64,000 nucleotides of DNA from Poriferisodalis sp965214215 (GCF_965214215.1 NZ_CBDCBD010000003.1:930001-994000); one strand, 5' to 3'. Positions 27,415-36,680 are shown, numbered from the stretch's first letter. A program made the numbers and translations. The notes: generated from the sequence alone by a model not told the origin.

Positions 27415-29003
27415 GCCAGGCTCCGGAGGAAGGTGTGGAGCTGTGCAAACCGCGCGAGGCCTGCGGCGTCTTCGGGGTGTACCTGCCTGGCGGTCCCGTC
27501 GCCCACCTGAGTTACCTCGGGTTGTACGCGCTGCAGCACCGCGGGCAGGAATCGGCCGGCATTGCGGTGTCCGACGGCACCCACATCACCGTGGTGAAGG
27601 ACATGGGCCTCGTCGCCAGTGCGTTCGATGACCGGGTGCTGGCCGGGCTCGAGGGCAATCTGGCCATCGGGCACACCCGATACTCGACGACCGGGTCGAG
27701 CTCGTGGCGCGCGGCGCAGCCGTTCTACCGGGGCCTCGACGGCACGGAATTCGCGCTCGGGCACAACGGGAACCTCACCAACACCGCCGAGCTTGCTGCC
27801 TCATCGGGGATGCTCGACGGGGTGGTCACCAGTGACAGCGACCTCGTCGCCGAGCTGGTCGCCCAGCGCATCAGCGCCACACCGCAGATCACTCGCACGC
27901 GACCGCGCGAGGCCGTCACCGAGGCACTGGCAGCGGTGCTGCCAAGCCTTCGTGGCGGTTTCACGTTCGTGGTCGCCGACCGGGATCGCCTGATCGGGGT
28001 CCGCGACCCGCACGGCATCTGGCCGCTGTGTCTGGGCCGCCTGAATGTCGATGAGCCCGGGATCGATCCGTCCAATGTCGACCCGCATCGGGGCGGCTGG
28101 GTGCTGGCCTCGGAGAACCCGGCGCTGGAGGTGGTGGGCGCGACCTTCGAACGCGAGATCCGGCCGGGCGAGATGATCATCATCGACGCCGCGGGCTGCC
28201 GTTCGCTGTGGCCGTTCGCCAGCAGACCCGAAACCGGCGGCGGGCTGGCACCGCATCTGTGCATCTTCGAATTCGTGTACTTCTCGCGTCCTGACACAAA
28301 CTTGGCCAGCCAGAACGTGCACGCAGCCCGGCAGCGCATGGGTGCGCACCTGGCGACCAATGCACCGGTCGCAGCAGATCTGGTGATGCCCGTTCCCGAA
28401 TCGGGCATTCCTGCCGCACAGGGCTACGCACGTGCCAGCGGCATCGCCTACGGCGACGGACTCGTCAAGAACCGCTACATCGGACGCACCTTCATCGCGC
28501 CAAACCAGCATGTCCGGTCGTTAGGTGTGCGAACGAAGCTGAACCCGATCAGCCCCAACATCAACGGACGCCGGCTCGTGGTGGTCGACGACTCGATTGT
28601 GCGCGGCACGACCACTCGGTCCATTATTGAGATGCTGCGCGGTGCCGGCGCCACGGAGGTGCACATGCGCATCTCCTCGCCGCCCTACCGGTGGCCCTGC
28701 TTCTACGGCATGGACACCGGCACCTCCGACGAGCTGCTGGCCGCGAACCGTGATCTGGCCGAGATCGAGGACTACCTGGGAGTCGACTCGCTGGCGTACC
28801 TGAGCCTCGATCAGCTCGTCGAGGCCACTGGCGTGCCCGGCGGCGGGTTCTGCCATGCATGTCTCACGGGTGAATACCCAATCGAGATCGGTGCGAGGGC
28901 ACGTGCGGAGGTGTTCGGAAGCGACACCGACGAGCCCCCTCGCTCGCTGATTGCCACGGGCCGCGTGCAGCCTGCGGTCGTCACGGCGCCGCTGACCGGA
29001 TGA
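27411..29003 (+). CDS. purF: amidophosphoribosyltransferase
   Basis: A 530-residue enzyme for the first committed purine step. After a short propeptide (about 17 residues ending KPREA) comes the nucleophile in CGVFGVYLPGG. The Ntn glutaminase continues with LYALQHRGQESAGIAV and GHTRYSTTGSS, and the phosphoribosyltransferase half has RLVVVDDSIVRGTTTRSIIEMLRGAGA. The ATG overlaps the purL stop. Cysteines late in the sequence (GGGFCHACLTGEYP) fit the Fe-S-bearing class of this enzyme. Confidence 0.96.
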   Translation: MSQAPEEGVELCKPREACGVFGVYLPGGPVAHLSYLGLYALQHRGQESAGIAVSDGTHITVVKDMGLVASAFDDRVLAGLEGNLAIGHTRYSTTGSSSWRAAQPFYRGLDGTEFALGHNGNLTNTAELAASSGMLDGVVTSDSDLVAELVAQRISATPQITRTRPREAVTEALAAVLPSLRGGFTFVVADRDRLIGVRDPHGIWPLCLGRLNVDEPGIDPSNVDPHRGGWVLASENPALEVVGATFEREIRPGEMIIIDAAGCRSLWPFASRPETGGGLAPHLCIFEFVYFSRPDTNLASQNVHAARQRMGAHLATNAPVAADLVMPVPESGIPAAQGYARASGIAYGDGLVKNRYIGRTFIAPNQHVRSLGVRTKLNPISPNINGRRLVVVDDSIVRGTTTRSIIEMLRGAGATEVHMRISSPPYRWPCFYGMDTGTSDELLAANRDLAEIEDYLGVDSLAYLSLDQLVEATGVPGGGFCHACLTGEYPIEIGARARAEVFGSDTDEPPRSLIATGRVQPAVVTAPLTG

Positions 29004-29114
29004 CACCGGTGCGATGATGCCTGCGAACTGCACCGATCCGATGACAGATGGCCCTGCGGAAAATTCTGACCACGCGCCCAGTTTCGATCGCGACGGTGCG
29101 ACGGCGGCAGTCCG

Positions 29115-30215
29115 ATGATTGCCGAGCCCTCGGATGCACCCGAGCAGGCCATAACGGCCGATGGTGCCGCACCGCTGACCTACGAAGCGGCCGGAGTGAG
29201 CATCGCTGCGGGGGACGAGGCGGTGCGGCGTCTGGCGCCGCACGCTCGCAGCACGTTCCGACCTGAGGTGCTGAGCGACATCGGGGCATTCGGGGCGGTG
29301 ACTGCCCTGCCGGCGGGCATGGATGAACCGGTGCTGGTGAGCGCGAATGACGGTGCCGGCACCAAGCCGCTCGTCGCCGCTGCGCTCGGCCGATGGGACA
29401 CCATCGGGATCGACGTGGTGGCCATGTGCGTCGATGACATCGTCACGCTTGGCGCAGAACCGTTGCTGTTTCACGACCAGATCACCGCGGGTCGTCTCGA
29501 TCCCGACGTGATGGAGGCGATCGTGCAGGGCCTGGCCGCGGGGTGCCGCACTGCCGGCTGCGCCTTGGTCGGCGGTGAGCTGGCTGAACACCCTGACGCG
29601 CTCGCTCCCGACGACGTCGACATCGCTGGCTTCGCCGTCGGCGTCGTCGAGCGCGCACGACTGCCGGCCCCCGTTGGGGGCGAGCCCTTGGTGCTCGTGG
29701 GACTCGCGTCCGGCGGGCTGCGATGCAACGGCTACAGCCTCGCCCGCCGCGTCCTGTGCGGCACTTCGCTCGACGCCGGGCGGCTTGCTGTGCCGGCATG
29801 GCCGGGTGCCGATCGCGCGCTGGGCGACGAGCTGCTGGCGCCGTCAGCGATCTATGCCCCCGCAGTGCTGGCGATATTCGACGAATGCGACGCTCGCGGC
29901 GCTGCCCACATCACCGGCGGGGGACTGGCGGCGAACCTTGCACGCATGCTGGGCCCCGACGCAGAAGCGGTCGTGCGACGCGGTGCGTGGCCGGTGCCTG
30001 CGATCTTCGACCACATCGCCGCTACCGGACCGGTGACCCAGTCCGAAATGGATCGCGTCTTCAACCTGGGCGTCGGCATGGTGGTGGCGGTGCCGCCCTC
30101 GTACGCGGACAGTGCGATCGACATTGCCGGTGCAGCAGGACACGACGCATTCCAGATCGGCGAGATCCGGCGTGGCGACGGCGCCGTCCACCTCCTCGAT
30201 CCTGATCAGGCCTAG
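29115..30215 (+). CDS. purM: phosphoribosylformylglycinamidine cyclo-ligase (AIR synthetase)
   Basis: A 366-residue dimeric ATP-dependent enzyme. After an N-terminal extension of about 20 residues comes LTYEAAGVSIAAGDEAVRRL, then VLVSANDGAGTKPLVAA, IGIDVVAMCVDDIVTLGAEPLLF, GCALVGGELAEHP and LASGGLRCNGYSLARRV, and finally HITGGGLAANLARML. ATG 29115 is the first start after a 111-bp gap from purF. It completes the cluster; purH, purK and purN/T are not in the window. Confidence 0.95.
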   Translation: MIAEPSDAPEQAITADGAAPLTYEAAGVSIAAGDEAVRRLAPHARSTFRPEVLSDIGAFGAVTALPAGMDEPVLVSANDGAGTKPLVAAALGRWDTIGIDVVAMCVDDIVTLGAEPLLFHDQITAGRLDPDVMEAIVQGLAAGCRTAGCALVGGELAEHPDALAPDDVDIAGFAVGVVERARLPAPVGGEPLVLVGLASGGLRCNGYSLARRVLCGTSLDAGRLAVPAWPGADRALGDELLAPSAIYAPAVLAIFDECDARGAAHITGGGLAANLARMLGPDAEAVVRRGAWPVPAIFDHIAATGPVTQSEMDRVFNLGVGMVVAVPPSYADSAIDIAGAAGHDAFQIGEIRRGDGAVHLLDPDQA

Positions 30216-30268
30216 AACAGCAGTCCAGACCAATACCCTGCCGGTTCTGCACACGCGCAGGAGCGCCG

Positions 30269-31684
30269 ATGACTGCCACCGCAGGGTCCCGACCCACCGC
30301 CGCCTATTCCGCCACGCTCGAAGTTGAGCTGGCTCACCAGCCGGGCACGCTCGGCCGGCTGTGTACCGCCATCGGCGATGTCGGCGGCAACATTCAGAGC
30401 CTCGACGGGTTCACGATCACACAGGGGGCGTTGCGCCAGCACATCGTGGTCGACGCAGCCAGTGAGCAGCACATCACCGAGATCTGCACAGCTGTCAACG
30501 GCCTCGAAGGCATCACGGTCATATCGGCACTCGACCGCACCTTCGAGCTGCACGACGGCGGCAAGCTCGAGACGGTCAGCCGCATCCCGCTGCGCAACGC
30601 GGACGATCTGTCCATGGCTTACACGCCAGGCGTGGCCCGTGTCTGCCGGGCGATCGTGGATGATCCCTCTCGCGCCCACGACTTGACGATTAAGGGCAAC
30701 ACGGTGGCCATCGTGTCCGACGGCACCGCCGTGCTCGGTCTCGGCGACATCGGTCCGGCGGCGGCGATGCCGGTTATGGAAGGCAAGGCGCTGCTCTTCA
30801 AGGAGTTCGCCGGTGTGGACGCCTTCCCGATCTGCCTCGACGTCACCAAGCCTGATGAGATCGTCGAAACGGTCATCCGGCTCGCGCCGACCTTCGGCGG
30901 CATCAACCTCGAGGACATTGCAGCGCCCGGCGCGTTCGAGGTCGAGGAAGCGCTGCGCGCCGCGCTCGACATTCCCGTGTTCCACGACGACCAGCACGGC
31001 ACCGCTGTCGTTGCGCTGGCGGCACTCCGCAATTCGGCGCGCATTGTGGGCAAGGAGCTGGCGAACCTGCAATGCGTCATCCTGGGCGCTGGCGCCGCCG
31101 GCGTGGCAACCGCAAAGATCCTGCTCGGCGCTGGAATCGGCAACGTGATCGCCTGCGACCGCAAGGGCACCATTCACCCCGGACGCGCCGACCTGAACCA
31201 CGCCAAGGAATGGCTTGCCGCCAACACCAACACGGAGCGTGTAGCTGGCACGGTGGCCGACGCGATGGCCGGTGCAGACGTGTTCTTGGGGCTGAGCGGC
31301 CCTGGGCTCGTCACCCGCGACGATGTGGCGAGCATGGCGGAGCGGCCGATCGTGTTCGCGATGGCGAACCCCGACCCCGAGATCCTGCCCGACGACATCG
31401 CCGATATCGCCGGCGTCGTGGCGACTGGCCGCAGCGACTACCCCAACCAGATCAACAACGTGCTGGCATTCCCGGGCATCTTCCGGGGCGCCTTCGACGC
31501 AGGTGCCACCGACATCACCGAGAACATGAAGATCGCCGCTGCCGACGCGATTGCGGCTGCCGTGTCGAGCGACGATCTGTGCCCCGAGCTGGTCATCCCC
31601 ACAGCCTTCGACCGCTCAGTAGTCCCCGCAGTAGCCGCCGCAGTAGCCAAAGCAGCCCGAACCGACCAAGTCACCCGCCGCTAA
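30269..31684 (+). CDS. NAD(P)-dependent malic enzyme with N-terminal ACT domain
   Basis: A 471-residue protein. Residues about 14-85 form an ACT domain (ATLEVELAHQPGTLGRLCTAIGDVGGNIQSLDGF), the usual amino-acid-binding regulatory fold. The malic enzyme part follows: LSMAYTPGVARVCRAI, IKGNTVAIVSDGTAVLGLGDIGP, MPVMEGKALLFKEF, FHDDQHGTAVVALAAL, and the NAD-binding VILGAGAAGVATAKILL. It oxidatively decarboxylates malate to pyruvate, and the ACT domain suggests allosteric control. CAGGAGCG precedes the ATG. 53 bases after purM, so it may be read from the purine operon. Confidence 0.93.
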   Translation: MTATAGSRPTAAYSATLEVELAHQPGTLGRLCTAIGDVGGNIQSLDGFTITQGALRQHIVVDAASEQHITEICTAVNGLEGITVISALDRTFELHDGGKLETVSRIPLRNADDLSMAYTPGVARVCRAIVDDPSRAHDLTIKGNTVAIVSDGTAVLGLGDIGPAAAMPVMEGKALLFKEFAGVDAFPICLDVTKPDEIVETVIRLAPTFGGINLEDIAAPGAFEVEEALRAALDIPVFHDDQHGTAVVALAALRNSARIVGKELANLQCVILGAGAAGVATAKILLGAGIGNVIACDRKGTIHPGRADLNHAKEWLAANTNTERVAGTVADAMAGADVFLGLSGPGLVTRDDVASMAERPIVFAMANPDPEILPDDIADIAGVVATGRSDYPNQINNVLAFPGIFRGAFDAGATDITENMKIAAADAIAAAVSSDDLCPELVIPTAFDRSVVPAVAAAVAKAARTDQVTRR

Positions 31685-31690
31685 ACGCCC

Positions 31691-31840
31691 TTCTATTGTC
31701 GCGAGTGCGGCGAAGCCCCTTTCGCTCGTTTCTGTTGTCGCGAGTGCGGCGAAGCCTTGATTTCTATTGTCGCGAGCGAGGGCGCAACCCTTTCGCTCGT
31801 TTCTATTGTCGCGAGTGCGGCGAAGCCTTGCACTCGCACC
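31691..31840. repeat. four imperfect copies of a TTCTATTGTCGCGAG unit after the malic enzyme gene
   Basis: Units begin at 31691, 31730, 31762 and 31801 (steps 39, 32, 39). Three of the four continue as TGCGGCGAAGCC, and a CCCTTTCGCTCG spacer follows units 1 and 3, so a 71-bp block is duplicated. Each unit contains TCGCGA and can pair TCGC with GCGA. It lies between the malic enzyme stop and two tRNAs on the other strand. Confidence 0.75.
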
Positions 31841-31844
31841 AGAG

Positions 31845-31917
31845 TGGTCGGGACCGGCGTCGATCCGGTGACCTCACGCTTTTCAGGCGCGCGCTCTGCC
31901 AACTGAGCTACCCGACC
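31845..31917 (-). tRNA. tRNA-Phe (anticodon GAA)
   Basis: Minus strand: acceptor GGTCGGG pairs with CCCGACC, discriminator A. The anticodon loop CTGAAAA gives GAA. D-arm TAGCTCAGTTGG and T-arm GGATCGACGCC are regular. 73 nt, no encoded CCA. It follows tRNA-Asp after one base, so the two probably share a transcript. Confidence 0.96.
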
Positions 31918-31918
31918 G

Positions 31919-31993
31919 CGGTCCCGACGGGATTTGAACCCGCGACCTCTGGCTTGACAGGCCAGCGTGAACTCCAGACTTCACCACGGGACC
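31919..31993 (-). tRNA. tRNA-Asp (anticodon GTC)
   Basis: Minus strand: acceptor GGTCCCG pairs with CGGGACC, discriminator G. The anticodon loop CTGTCAA gives GTC between CTGGC/GCCAG stems, and the T-arm has GGTTCAAATCC. 75 nt, no encoded CCA. First gene of the tRNA-Asp/tRNA-Phe pair. Confidence 0.96.
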
Positions 31994-32073
31994 AGTTGAT
32001 TTGCTGTCTGCTCGCACCGACACGGCGACCGCAGTCGCTGCCGATGCAAGACCAGCAACGATAGCGATCTGGA

Positions 32074-33324
32074 TCAGCAATCAGCGCCGCCCAGTGCTCG
32101 CCAGAGACGGTCAGCGAGATCGCCGCGAGACGACACCGACACTCCCTCGCCGCCGCACCATGCTGACAGCGCGCGCAGTTCGGCTGCCAACGCCTCGAGA
32201 GTTCTGGTCTCTGCTTCGCCACCGCTGGGCCACGCCCCTGGTTCCGCCCAAGAGGCCGGCACCTCCAAGACGCCGCGGTCCCGGTCGAATCGAACATCGA
32301 GGCGCGCCACCAGCGCATCGTCGTGCAGGAACGGCAGCACGAAGTAGCCGTACTGTCGCTTGGCCTTGGGCGTGTAGATCTCGATCCGGTAGCGGAACCC
32401 GAAGAGGCGCTCAGCACGCGGGCGGTACCACACCAGCGGATCGAACGGGCTGAGCAGCGCCGACCGGGATCGCTTGCGGCCACGCTTCAACGCTGCAGGC
32501 AGGTAGGCGGATCTGTCCCAGCCGTCGACCGTCGCTTCGAGCAGGGTTCCCTCCTCGACGAGTTCATGAATGCGTGTCCGCGCAATGCGCTTTGGCAGTC
32601 GGTGGTAGTCGATCAGATCGTCTGCGGTGGCAATGCCGAGGCAGTCGGCCGCTTGGCTCAGCAACGCCCGGTGAGCGTCTGGCTCATCGACTTCGCGTGC
32701 CAACACATTGTCGGGCAGCACCCGTTCGATCATGTCGTAACGGCGAGTGAAGCCGACCCGCTCCGCCACGCCCACCTGACCGCACCAGAACAGCCATGCC
32801 AGCGCCATCTTTGCGTTGCTGCGCGTGCCCCACGGCCCTCGCACACCGGGTCCCCAGCCCAGCGCTGCGTCCAGTTCCGCCGATGATGCCGGCCCATTGC
32901 TGTCCAGCCATGCCAGTGCTTCGTCGATGCGGCGTGGCTCTTCGCGCCCAAAGCGCGCAAAGCCGCTCCACATCTCGCCTTGTTCGCCGCGCCGCATATG
33001 CCAGCGATACAGCGGCCAGTCGCTCACCTGAACGAACGAAGCCTCATGGCCCCAGTACTCGGTCAGCTCCCGGTCGGCCGTCCCGCGGGCGTAGGCCGCC
33101 CGCTCCAGCAACGCGAGCACGGCGTCGTGCGTGCCGCCAATTCGCGCTCGCAGAACCAGCAAGTGCGAGCGCGCCACGGCACTGACGGCGTCGATCTGCA
33201 GCAGACCCATCTGGCCCATGGCGCGTCGCAGATGGCGTGCATCGAGCCGTCCCGCCGGGAGCGTTGCGGCGAGCCCTTGCGCGCCGATGGCGAGGTGCCG
33301 CGCCGCACGCAGGCTCAGGTGCAC
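32074..33324 (-). CDS. winged-helix DNA glycosylase of the YcaQ/AlkZ family
   Basis: A 416-residue protein with three tandem winged-helix units typical of this family. It begins LSLRAARHLAIGAQGL and has the characteristic GLLQIDAVSAVARSHLLVLRARIG near residue 40, then YWGHEASFVQVSDWPLYRWHM, and the C-terminal LLSPFDPLVWYRPRAERLFGFRYRIEIYTPKAKRQYGYFVLPFLHDD. E. coli YcaQ and Streptomyces AlkZ unhook interstrand crosslinks and bulky N-alkyl adducts; the catalytic QxD-type motif could be LLQIDAV here. The start is GTG 33324. Which lesion is repaired cannot be told from sequence. Confidence 0.9.
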   Translation of the reverse strand: MHLSLRAARHLAIGAQGLAATLPAGRLDARHLRRAMGQMGLLQIDAVSAVARSHLLVLRARIGGTHDAVLALLERAAYARGTADRELTEYWGHEASFVQVSDWPLYRWHMRRGEQGEMWSGFARFGREEPRRIDEALAWLDSNGPASSAELDAALGWGPGVRGPWGTRSNAKMALAWLFWCGQVGVAERVGFTRRYDMIERVLPDNVLAREVDEPDAHRALLSQAADCLGIATADDLIDYHRLPKRIARTRIHELVEEGTLLEATVDGWDRSAYLPAALKRGRKRSRSALLSPFDPLVWYRPRAERLFGFRYRIEIYTPKAKRQYGYFVLPFLHDDALVARLDVRFDRDRGVLEVPASWAEPGAWPSGGEAETRTLEALAAELRALSAWCGGEGVSVSSRGDLADRLWRALGGADC

Positions 33325-33478
33325 AGGCCGAATGGGGGGCGGGAGCGAAGTGGCCGCGACGAAGGGCGAGAACGCGCCCCCGCAAGTCTGGGTACGCGGT
33401 GGGCAAGTGCCCGGGGCAACAGGCGTTGGGACGCAGGCCGCTCGCGAACCCGCTCAGCTATCCCGACAGCGACCTCGA

Positions 33479-33643
33479 TCAGCGTTCTTCTTTGAAGATG
33501 ACGTGCCGACGCAGCACGGGGTCGTACTTGCGCAGTTCGATGCGTTCGCGGGTGTTCGTCTTGTTCTTGCGAGTCGAGTACGTGTAGCCGCTGCCCTCGG
33601 TGGACTTCAGCTTGATGACGGGACGCTTGTCGCTCTTGGGCAT
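33479..33643 (-). CDS. rpmG: 50S ribosomal protein L33 (zinc-free form)
   Basis: A 54-residue L33: MPKSDKRPVIKLKSTEG, then TYSTRKNKTNTRERIELRKYDP and a C-terminus VLRRHVIFKEER. The cysteine pairs of the zinc-binding form are absent. Its ATG overlaps the last base of the rpmB stop (TGATG), so the two are coupled. Confidence 0.93.
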   Translation of the reverse strand: MPKSDKRPVIKLKSTEGSGYTYSTRKNKTNTRERIELRKYDPVLRRHVIFKEER

Positions 33644-33879
33644 CAGACTTTCTCTCCCCGGCGGCGCAGCTCGGCCACTACCGACTCGATGCCACGCTTG
33701 TTGATGGTCTTGATGCCCTTGGCGCTGACGGTCAGCGTGACCCAGCGCTGCTCGTTGGGCACCCAGAACCGCTTCCGCTGGATGTTCGGCTTGAACCAGC
33801 GCTTGGTCCGCCGGTGCGAGTGAGACACGTTGAAGCCCGAGTGCGGCCGACGACCGGTGACTTGGCAGATGTTGCTCAT
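33643..33879 (-). CDS. rpmB: 50S ribosomal protein L28
   Basis: A 78-residue L28: SNICQVTGRRPHSGFNVSHSHRRTKRWFKPNIQ, then VPNEQRWVTLTVSAKGIKTINKRG. Only one cysteine is present, so this is also the zinc-free type. ATG 33879 has GGGAGC upstream; the open frame extends a little further without similarity. In mycobacteria zinc-free L28/L33/S14/S18 paralogues form a Zur-controlled set. Here L28 and L33 stand alone without S14 or S18, so they may simply be the housekeeping copies. Confidence 0.94.
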   Translation of the reverse strand: MSNICQVTGRRPHSGFNVSHSHRRTKRWFKPNIQRKRFWVPNEQRWVTLTVSAKGIKTINKRGIESVVAELRRRGEKV

Positions 33880-34011
33880 GGGAAGCAGCTCCCGCAGATG
33901 GGCTTGACAGCAGCGCACAAGGCTACCGAGCGGCCTGCAGAGATCGCGCCGCGAGTGTCAAGTGGCCGGCCATCGGGTAAAGCCGCGCAAGGCGGCGAGA
34001 CCATGGCGACG

Positions 34012-35097
34012 TCAGCCGGTCGGAAGCCGGGGAATGATCTCGCGTCCGACACGTTCGAGCACGTCATAGCGAGGGTCGAAGTTCGGCAGGATCATCACCT
34101 GGTCGAGCCCGCGCTCGCCGAGATCCGCCAGTCGTTCGGTGACCTGGTCTGCGGTGCCCACGATGCAGGTGGCGTCGATGAGCTCGTCGGTCAGGAACCG
34201 AGCTTCTTCCGGCAGCACCCAGCAGTTGTGGCCGGCGTGGATCCGCTGGTGGATGCGATCGGGGTCGGAGTCGTCGAGCATGGCGCAGTACTCGTCCCAG
34301 ACCGCCTCGAGGCGAGCGCCGGGCGACCTGCCGAACTGCCGGTATTGGTCGTAGGAGTAATGCAGCGACGCCATCGCGAACGCACCCGCTTCATGGTGAA
34401 CGCGCTCGCGCTGGCTTGCCAGGGTGTCGCCGTCGTCGAGCACCACGATCGTGGTGAGCGAGCACATCAGGTAGTCGCTGCGGTCGATGCTGCGGCCTTC
34501 TTCGGCTGCGCCCGCTTCGATGTACTCCCAGACGCGGGCCGTCGCCGAACCGTCAGGCGGCACCGAAAGCACAGCACCATCGCCGTAGCGGCCCGCCAGC
34601 CCCAGCGACCGCGGCCCGAAGCCCGACACGTACAGCGGGATCGGATCGTCGAAGTTGACGAAGCCCGCGTCCGGCATGATGTGACGGATCGGCTGCGCAC
34701 TGCCGCCGAAGTGATGCATGGCTTCCTCGCCGCGCAGCAGCGGCCGCAACGCCGCGAGGTACTGATCGAACTCGGCGATGCGCTGAGGCTTGTGCCCCAT
34801 GATCCGCATTGCCGTGTTCCCCGTCCCGATGCCCAGAAACGTCCGCCCGGGAGCGAGGGCATTGATCGTGGCTATCGACGCGGCGGTGACCGGCGCGGGC
34901 CGCGTGCCCGAGACCGACACACCGGTGCCGAGCCCGATAGTGCTCGTGCGCTGCGCAGCAAGCGCCAGCGTGGCATAACAGTCCGACCACAGCATGTGGC
35001 TGTCTGCGAACCAAGCGTGCGTGTAGCCGAGTTCTTCGGCGCGCTCCACGTAGTCGAGATCGCCGATGTGCGATGCGATGCAAATCCCCAAGTCCAT
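34012..35097 (-). CDS. luciferase-like (F420-type) flavin oxidoreductase
   Basis: A 361-residue TIM-barrel protein of the bacterial luciferase-like superfamily. It starts MDLGICIASHIGDLDYVERAEELGYTHAWFADSH, followed by TSTIGLGTGVSVSGTRPAPVTAASIATINALAPGRTFLGIGTGNTA and PLYVSGFGPRSLGLAGRYGDGAVL. In actinobacteria such proteins usually use coenzyme F420 or FMN; the substrate cannot be inferred. ATG 35097 has GGGAG about seven bases upstream, whereas the longer open frame lacks similarity. Divergent from the Nudix gene. Confidence 0.88.
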   Translation of the reverse strand: MDLGICIASHIGDLDYVERAEELGYTHAWFADSHMLWSDCYATLALAAQRTSTIGLGTGVSVSGTRPAPVTAASIATINALAPGRTFLGIGTGNTAMRIMGHKPQRIAEFDQYLAALRPLLRGEEAMHHFGGSAQPIRHIMPDAGFVNFDDPIPLYVSGFGPRSLGLAGRYGDGAVLSVPPDGSATARVWEYIEAGAAEEGRSIDRSDYLMCSLTTIVVLDDGDTLASQRERVHHEAGAFAMASLHYSYDQYRQFGRSPGARLEAVWDEYCAMLDDSDPDRIHQRIHAGHNCWVLPEEARFLTDELIDATCIVGTADQVTERLADLGERGLDQVMILPNFDPRYDVLERVGREIIPRLPTG

Positions 35098-35192
35098 GCA
35101 AACTCCCTGAGTTCCCGCAGATCTCCGCGCGATCTTCTTCGATGCCCGCGACAAGCTCACCGTGGGCGGCGCGGACACGCTAGACACGAACC

Positions 35193-35795
35193 GTGGCACA
35201 GAACCGACCTGGGTCATCGAAGAAGCGCTCGCTGGAGGGTGACCGCAAGCGGGCACCCAGGACGGTTGAGAAGAAACTCGATCAGCGGGCCGCGCCCGAA
35301 CGCCCCCAAGAGGCCATCGCAAAGAAACCGATGAAGCCACGGCGCCGCCACGTCGAACGGGGGCGCTACGCCAACGCTCCCGTGGACCGGGCGGCCGGCG
35401 GCGTGGTGTGCCACAAAGGCGCCGTGCTCGTGGTGCACCGGCCCCGATACGACGACTGGTCGCTGCCCAAGGGCCATCTCGACCCGGGCGAGTCCTGGGA
35501 GGAGGCCGCGCTGCGTGAGGTACGCGAGGAGACCGGCGTGCGCTGCGCGATCACCTCGGCGCCCTACCCGGTCAGCTACCTGATCGGCAGCCAGATACCC
35601 AAGCTGGTGCTCTTCTATGCAATGGCGCCGACGAAGGTGCCCAAGCGGCTCACCGGAGACCCGAGCGAGGTCGACGAGGTGGTCTGGTGGGACATCGCGG
35701 ATGCTGTGCGGGCGCTGACCTACGAATCCGAGCGAGAAGCCTGTTCGGTGCTCACGATCCCGCACCTGCGCCGCACCGCTTCGGCTGCCGGCTAG
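35193..35795 (+). CDS. Nudix hydrolase
   Basis: A 200-residue protein. A basic, low-complexity N-terminus of about 65 residues (many Lys, Arg, Pro) precedes the Nudix fold: AAGGVVCHKGAVLVVHRPRYDDWSLPKGHLDPGE, with the Nudix box GHLDPGESWEEAALREVREETGV complete (GX5EX7REUXEEXGU). It resembles the Nudix half of mycobacterial MutT1 but lacks the histidine phosphatase half. Likely hydrolyses a nucleoside diphosphate derivative; the substrate is unknown. Start GTG 35193. Confidence 0.88.
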   Translation: MAQNRPGSSKKRSLEGDRKRAPRTVEKKLDQRAAPERPQEAIAKKPMKPRRRHVERGRYANAPVDRAAGGVVCHKGAVLVVHRPRYDDWSLPKGHLDPGESWEEAALREVREETGVRCAITSAPYPVSYLIGSQIPKLVLFYAMAPTKVPKRLTGDPSEVDEVVWWDIADAVRALTYESEREACSVLTIPHLRRTASAAG

Positions 35796-35866
35796 CGGCC
35801 GAGCTCCGGCCCCGAGCGGCGCCGCCTCTCATGGGTTTCTCATGGTGCGCATTCCAGAATGAGGCC

Positions 35867-36592
35867 ATGGGTGCTGACCCACCAGGGCGCAACCGCGCCG
35901 CAGTAGCCGTTGTCGACGACGACCAGCGCATCCGGGCTGCCCTGCGACGCGCGCTGCAGCTCGAGGGCTACGAGGTGCTCGAAGGCCGCGACGGCCTCGA
36001 GGGCGAGGCGCTCGCCGGTCGGGCGGACGTGCTGGTGCTCGATGCCACCATGCCGAATCTGGGCGGATTCGAGCTGTGCCGCCGCCTGCGCGCGGCCGGG
36101 AACCGCGTGCCGATCCTTCTGCTGACGGCCCGAGGTGCCACCGCTGACCGAGTGGAAGGCCTCGATGCCGGCGCTGACGATTATCTGGCGAAGCCGTTTG
36201 CGCTCGACGAGCTGCTGGCTCGGCTGCGGGCGCTCCTGCGCCGCAACGCCGAAGCGCTCCCAAGCGACCACGGTGAGCGTCTCGTGTGCGGCGACATCGT
36301 GTTGAACACCGCCAGCTACGAGGTGAGCTGTGCTGGCGAGCCCGTCGAGCTGACCCATACCGAGCACCGGCTGCTGGAGCTGTTCGTGCGCAACCGGGGC
36401 CGGGTGCTCCACCGTGAGGAGATCTACGACACGGTGTGGGGCTACGACGCGTCGCTGGCCTCCAACTCCTTGGAGGTCTACGTGGGCTACCTGCGCCGCA
36501 AGCTGGCGGCGGCTGCGGGCCCCGATGGCCACAGCCCGATCCGCACGGTGCGCGGCGTGGGATACGTCCTCAAGGAGCACGGGGTCCGTTGA
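35867..36592 (+). CDS. OmpR-family response regulator
   Basis: A 241-residue two-component regulator similar to MprA-type proteins. Receiver domain: VAVVDDDQRIRAALRRAL, phospho-acceptor Asp near residue 58 in VLVLDATMPNLGGFELC, and the conserved Lys in GADDYLAKPFALDELLARLRALLRR. The winged-helix effector follows: VELTHTEHRLLELFVRNRGRVLHREEIYDTVWG...LEVYVGYLRRKL...IRTVRGVGYVL. Start ATG 35867. The cognate kinase follows after 88 bases. Confidence 0.94.
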   Translation: MGADPPGRNRAAVAVVDDDQRIRAALRRALQLEGYEVLEGRDGLEGEALAGRADVLVLDATMPNLGGFELCRRLRAAGNRVPILLLTARGATADRVEGLDAGADDYLAKPFALDELLARLRALLRRNAEALPSDHGERLVCGDIVLNTASYEVSCAGEPVELTHTEHRLLELFVRNRGRVLHREEIYDTVWGYDASLASNSLEVYVGYLRRKLAAAAGPDGHSPIRTVRGVGYVLKEHGVR

Positions 36593-36680
36593 CCCTCCTG
36601 CTGGCGCCGTCTCGTATCCCGCCCGCGCGTGTGCTGCGTCGATGGGCCGCTGGGGACGCGGTTGTGCATCCAAGTTCGCC

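Noticed and set aside
31691..31840. CRISPR array
   Set aside because: Units are unequally spaced (39, 32, 39), spacers are similar to one another rather than unique, and no cas genes are present.
33479..33879. Zur-regulated alternative ribosomal-protein operon
   Set aside because: Both proteins are zinc-free forms, but the typical companions S14 and S18 and a Zur box are not seen here; they may be the only copies.
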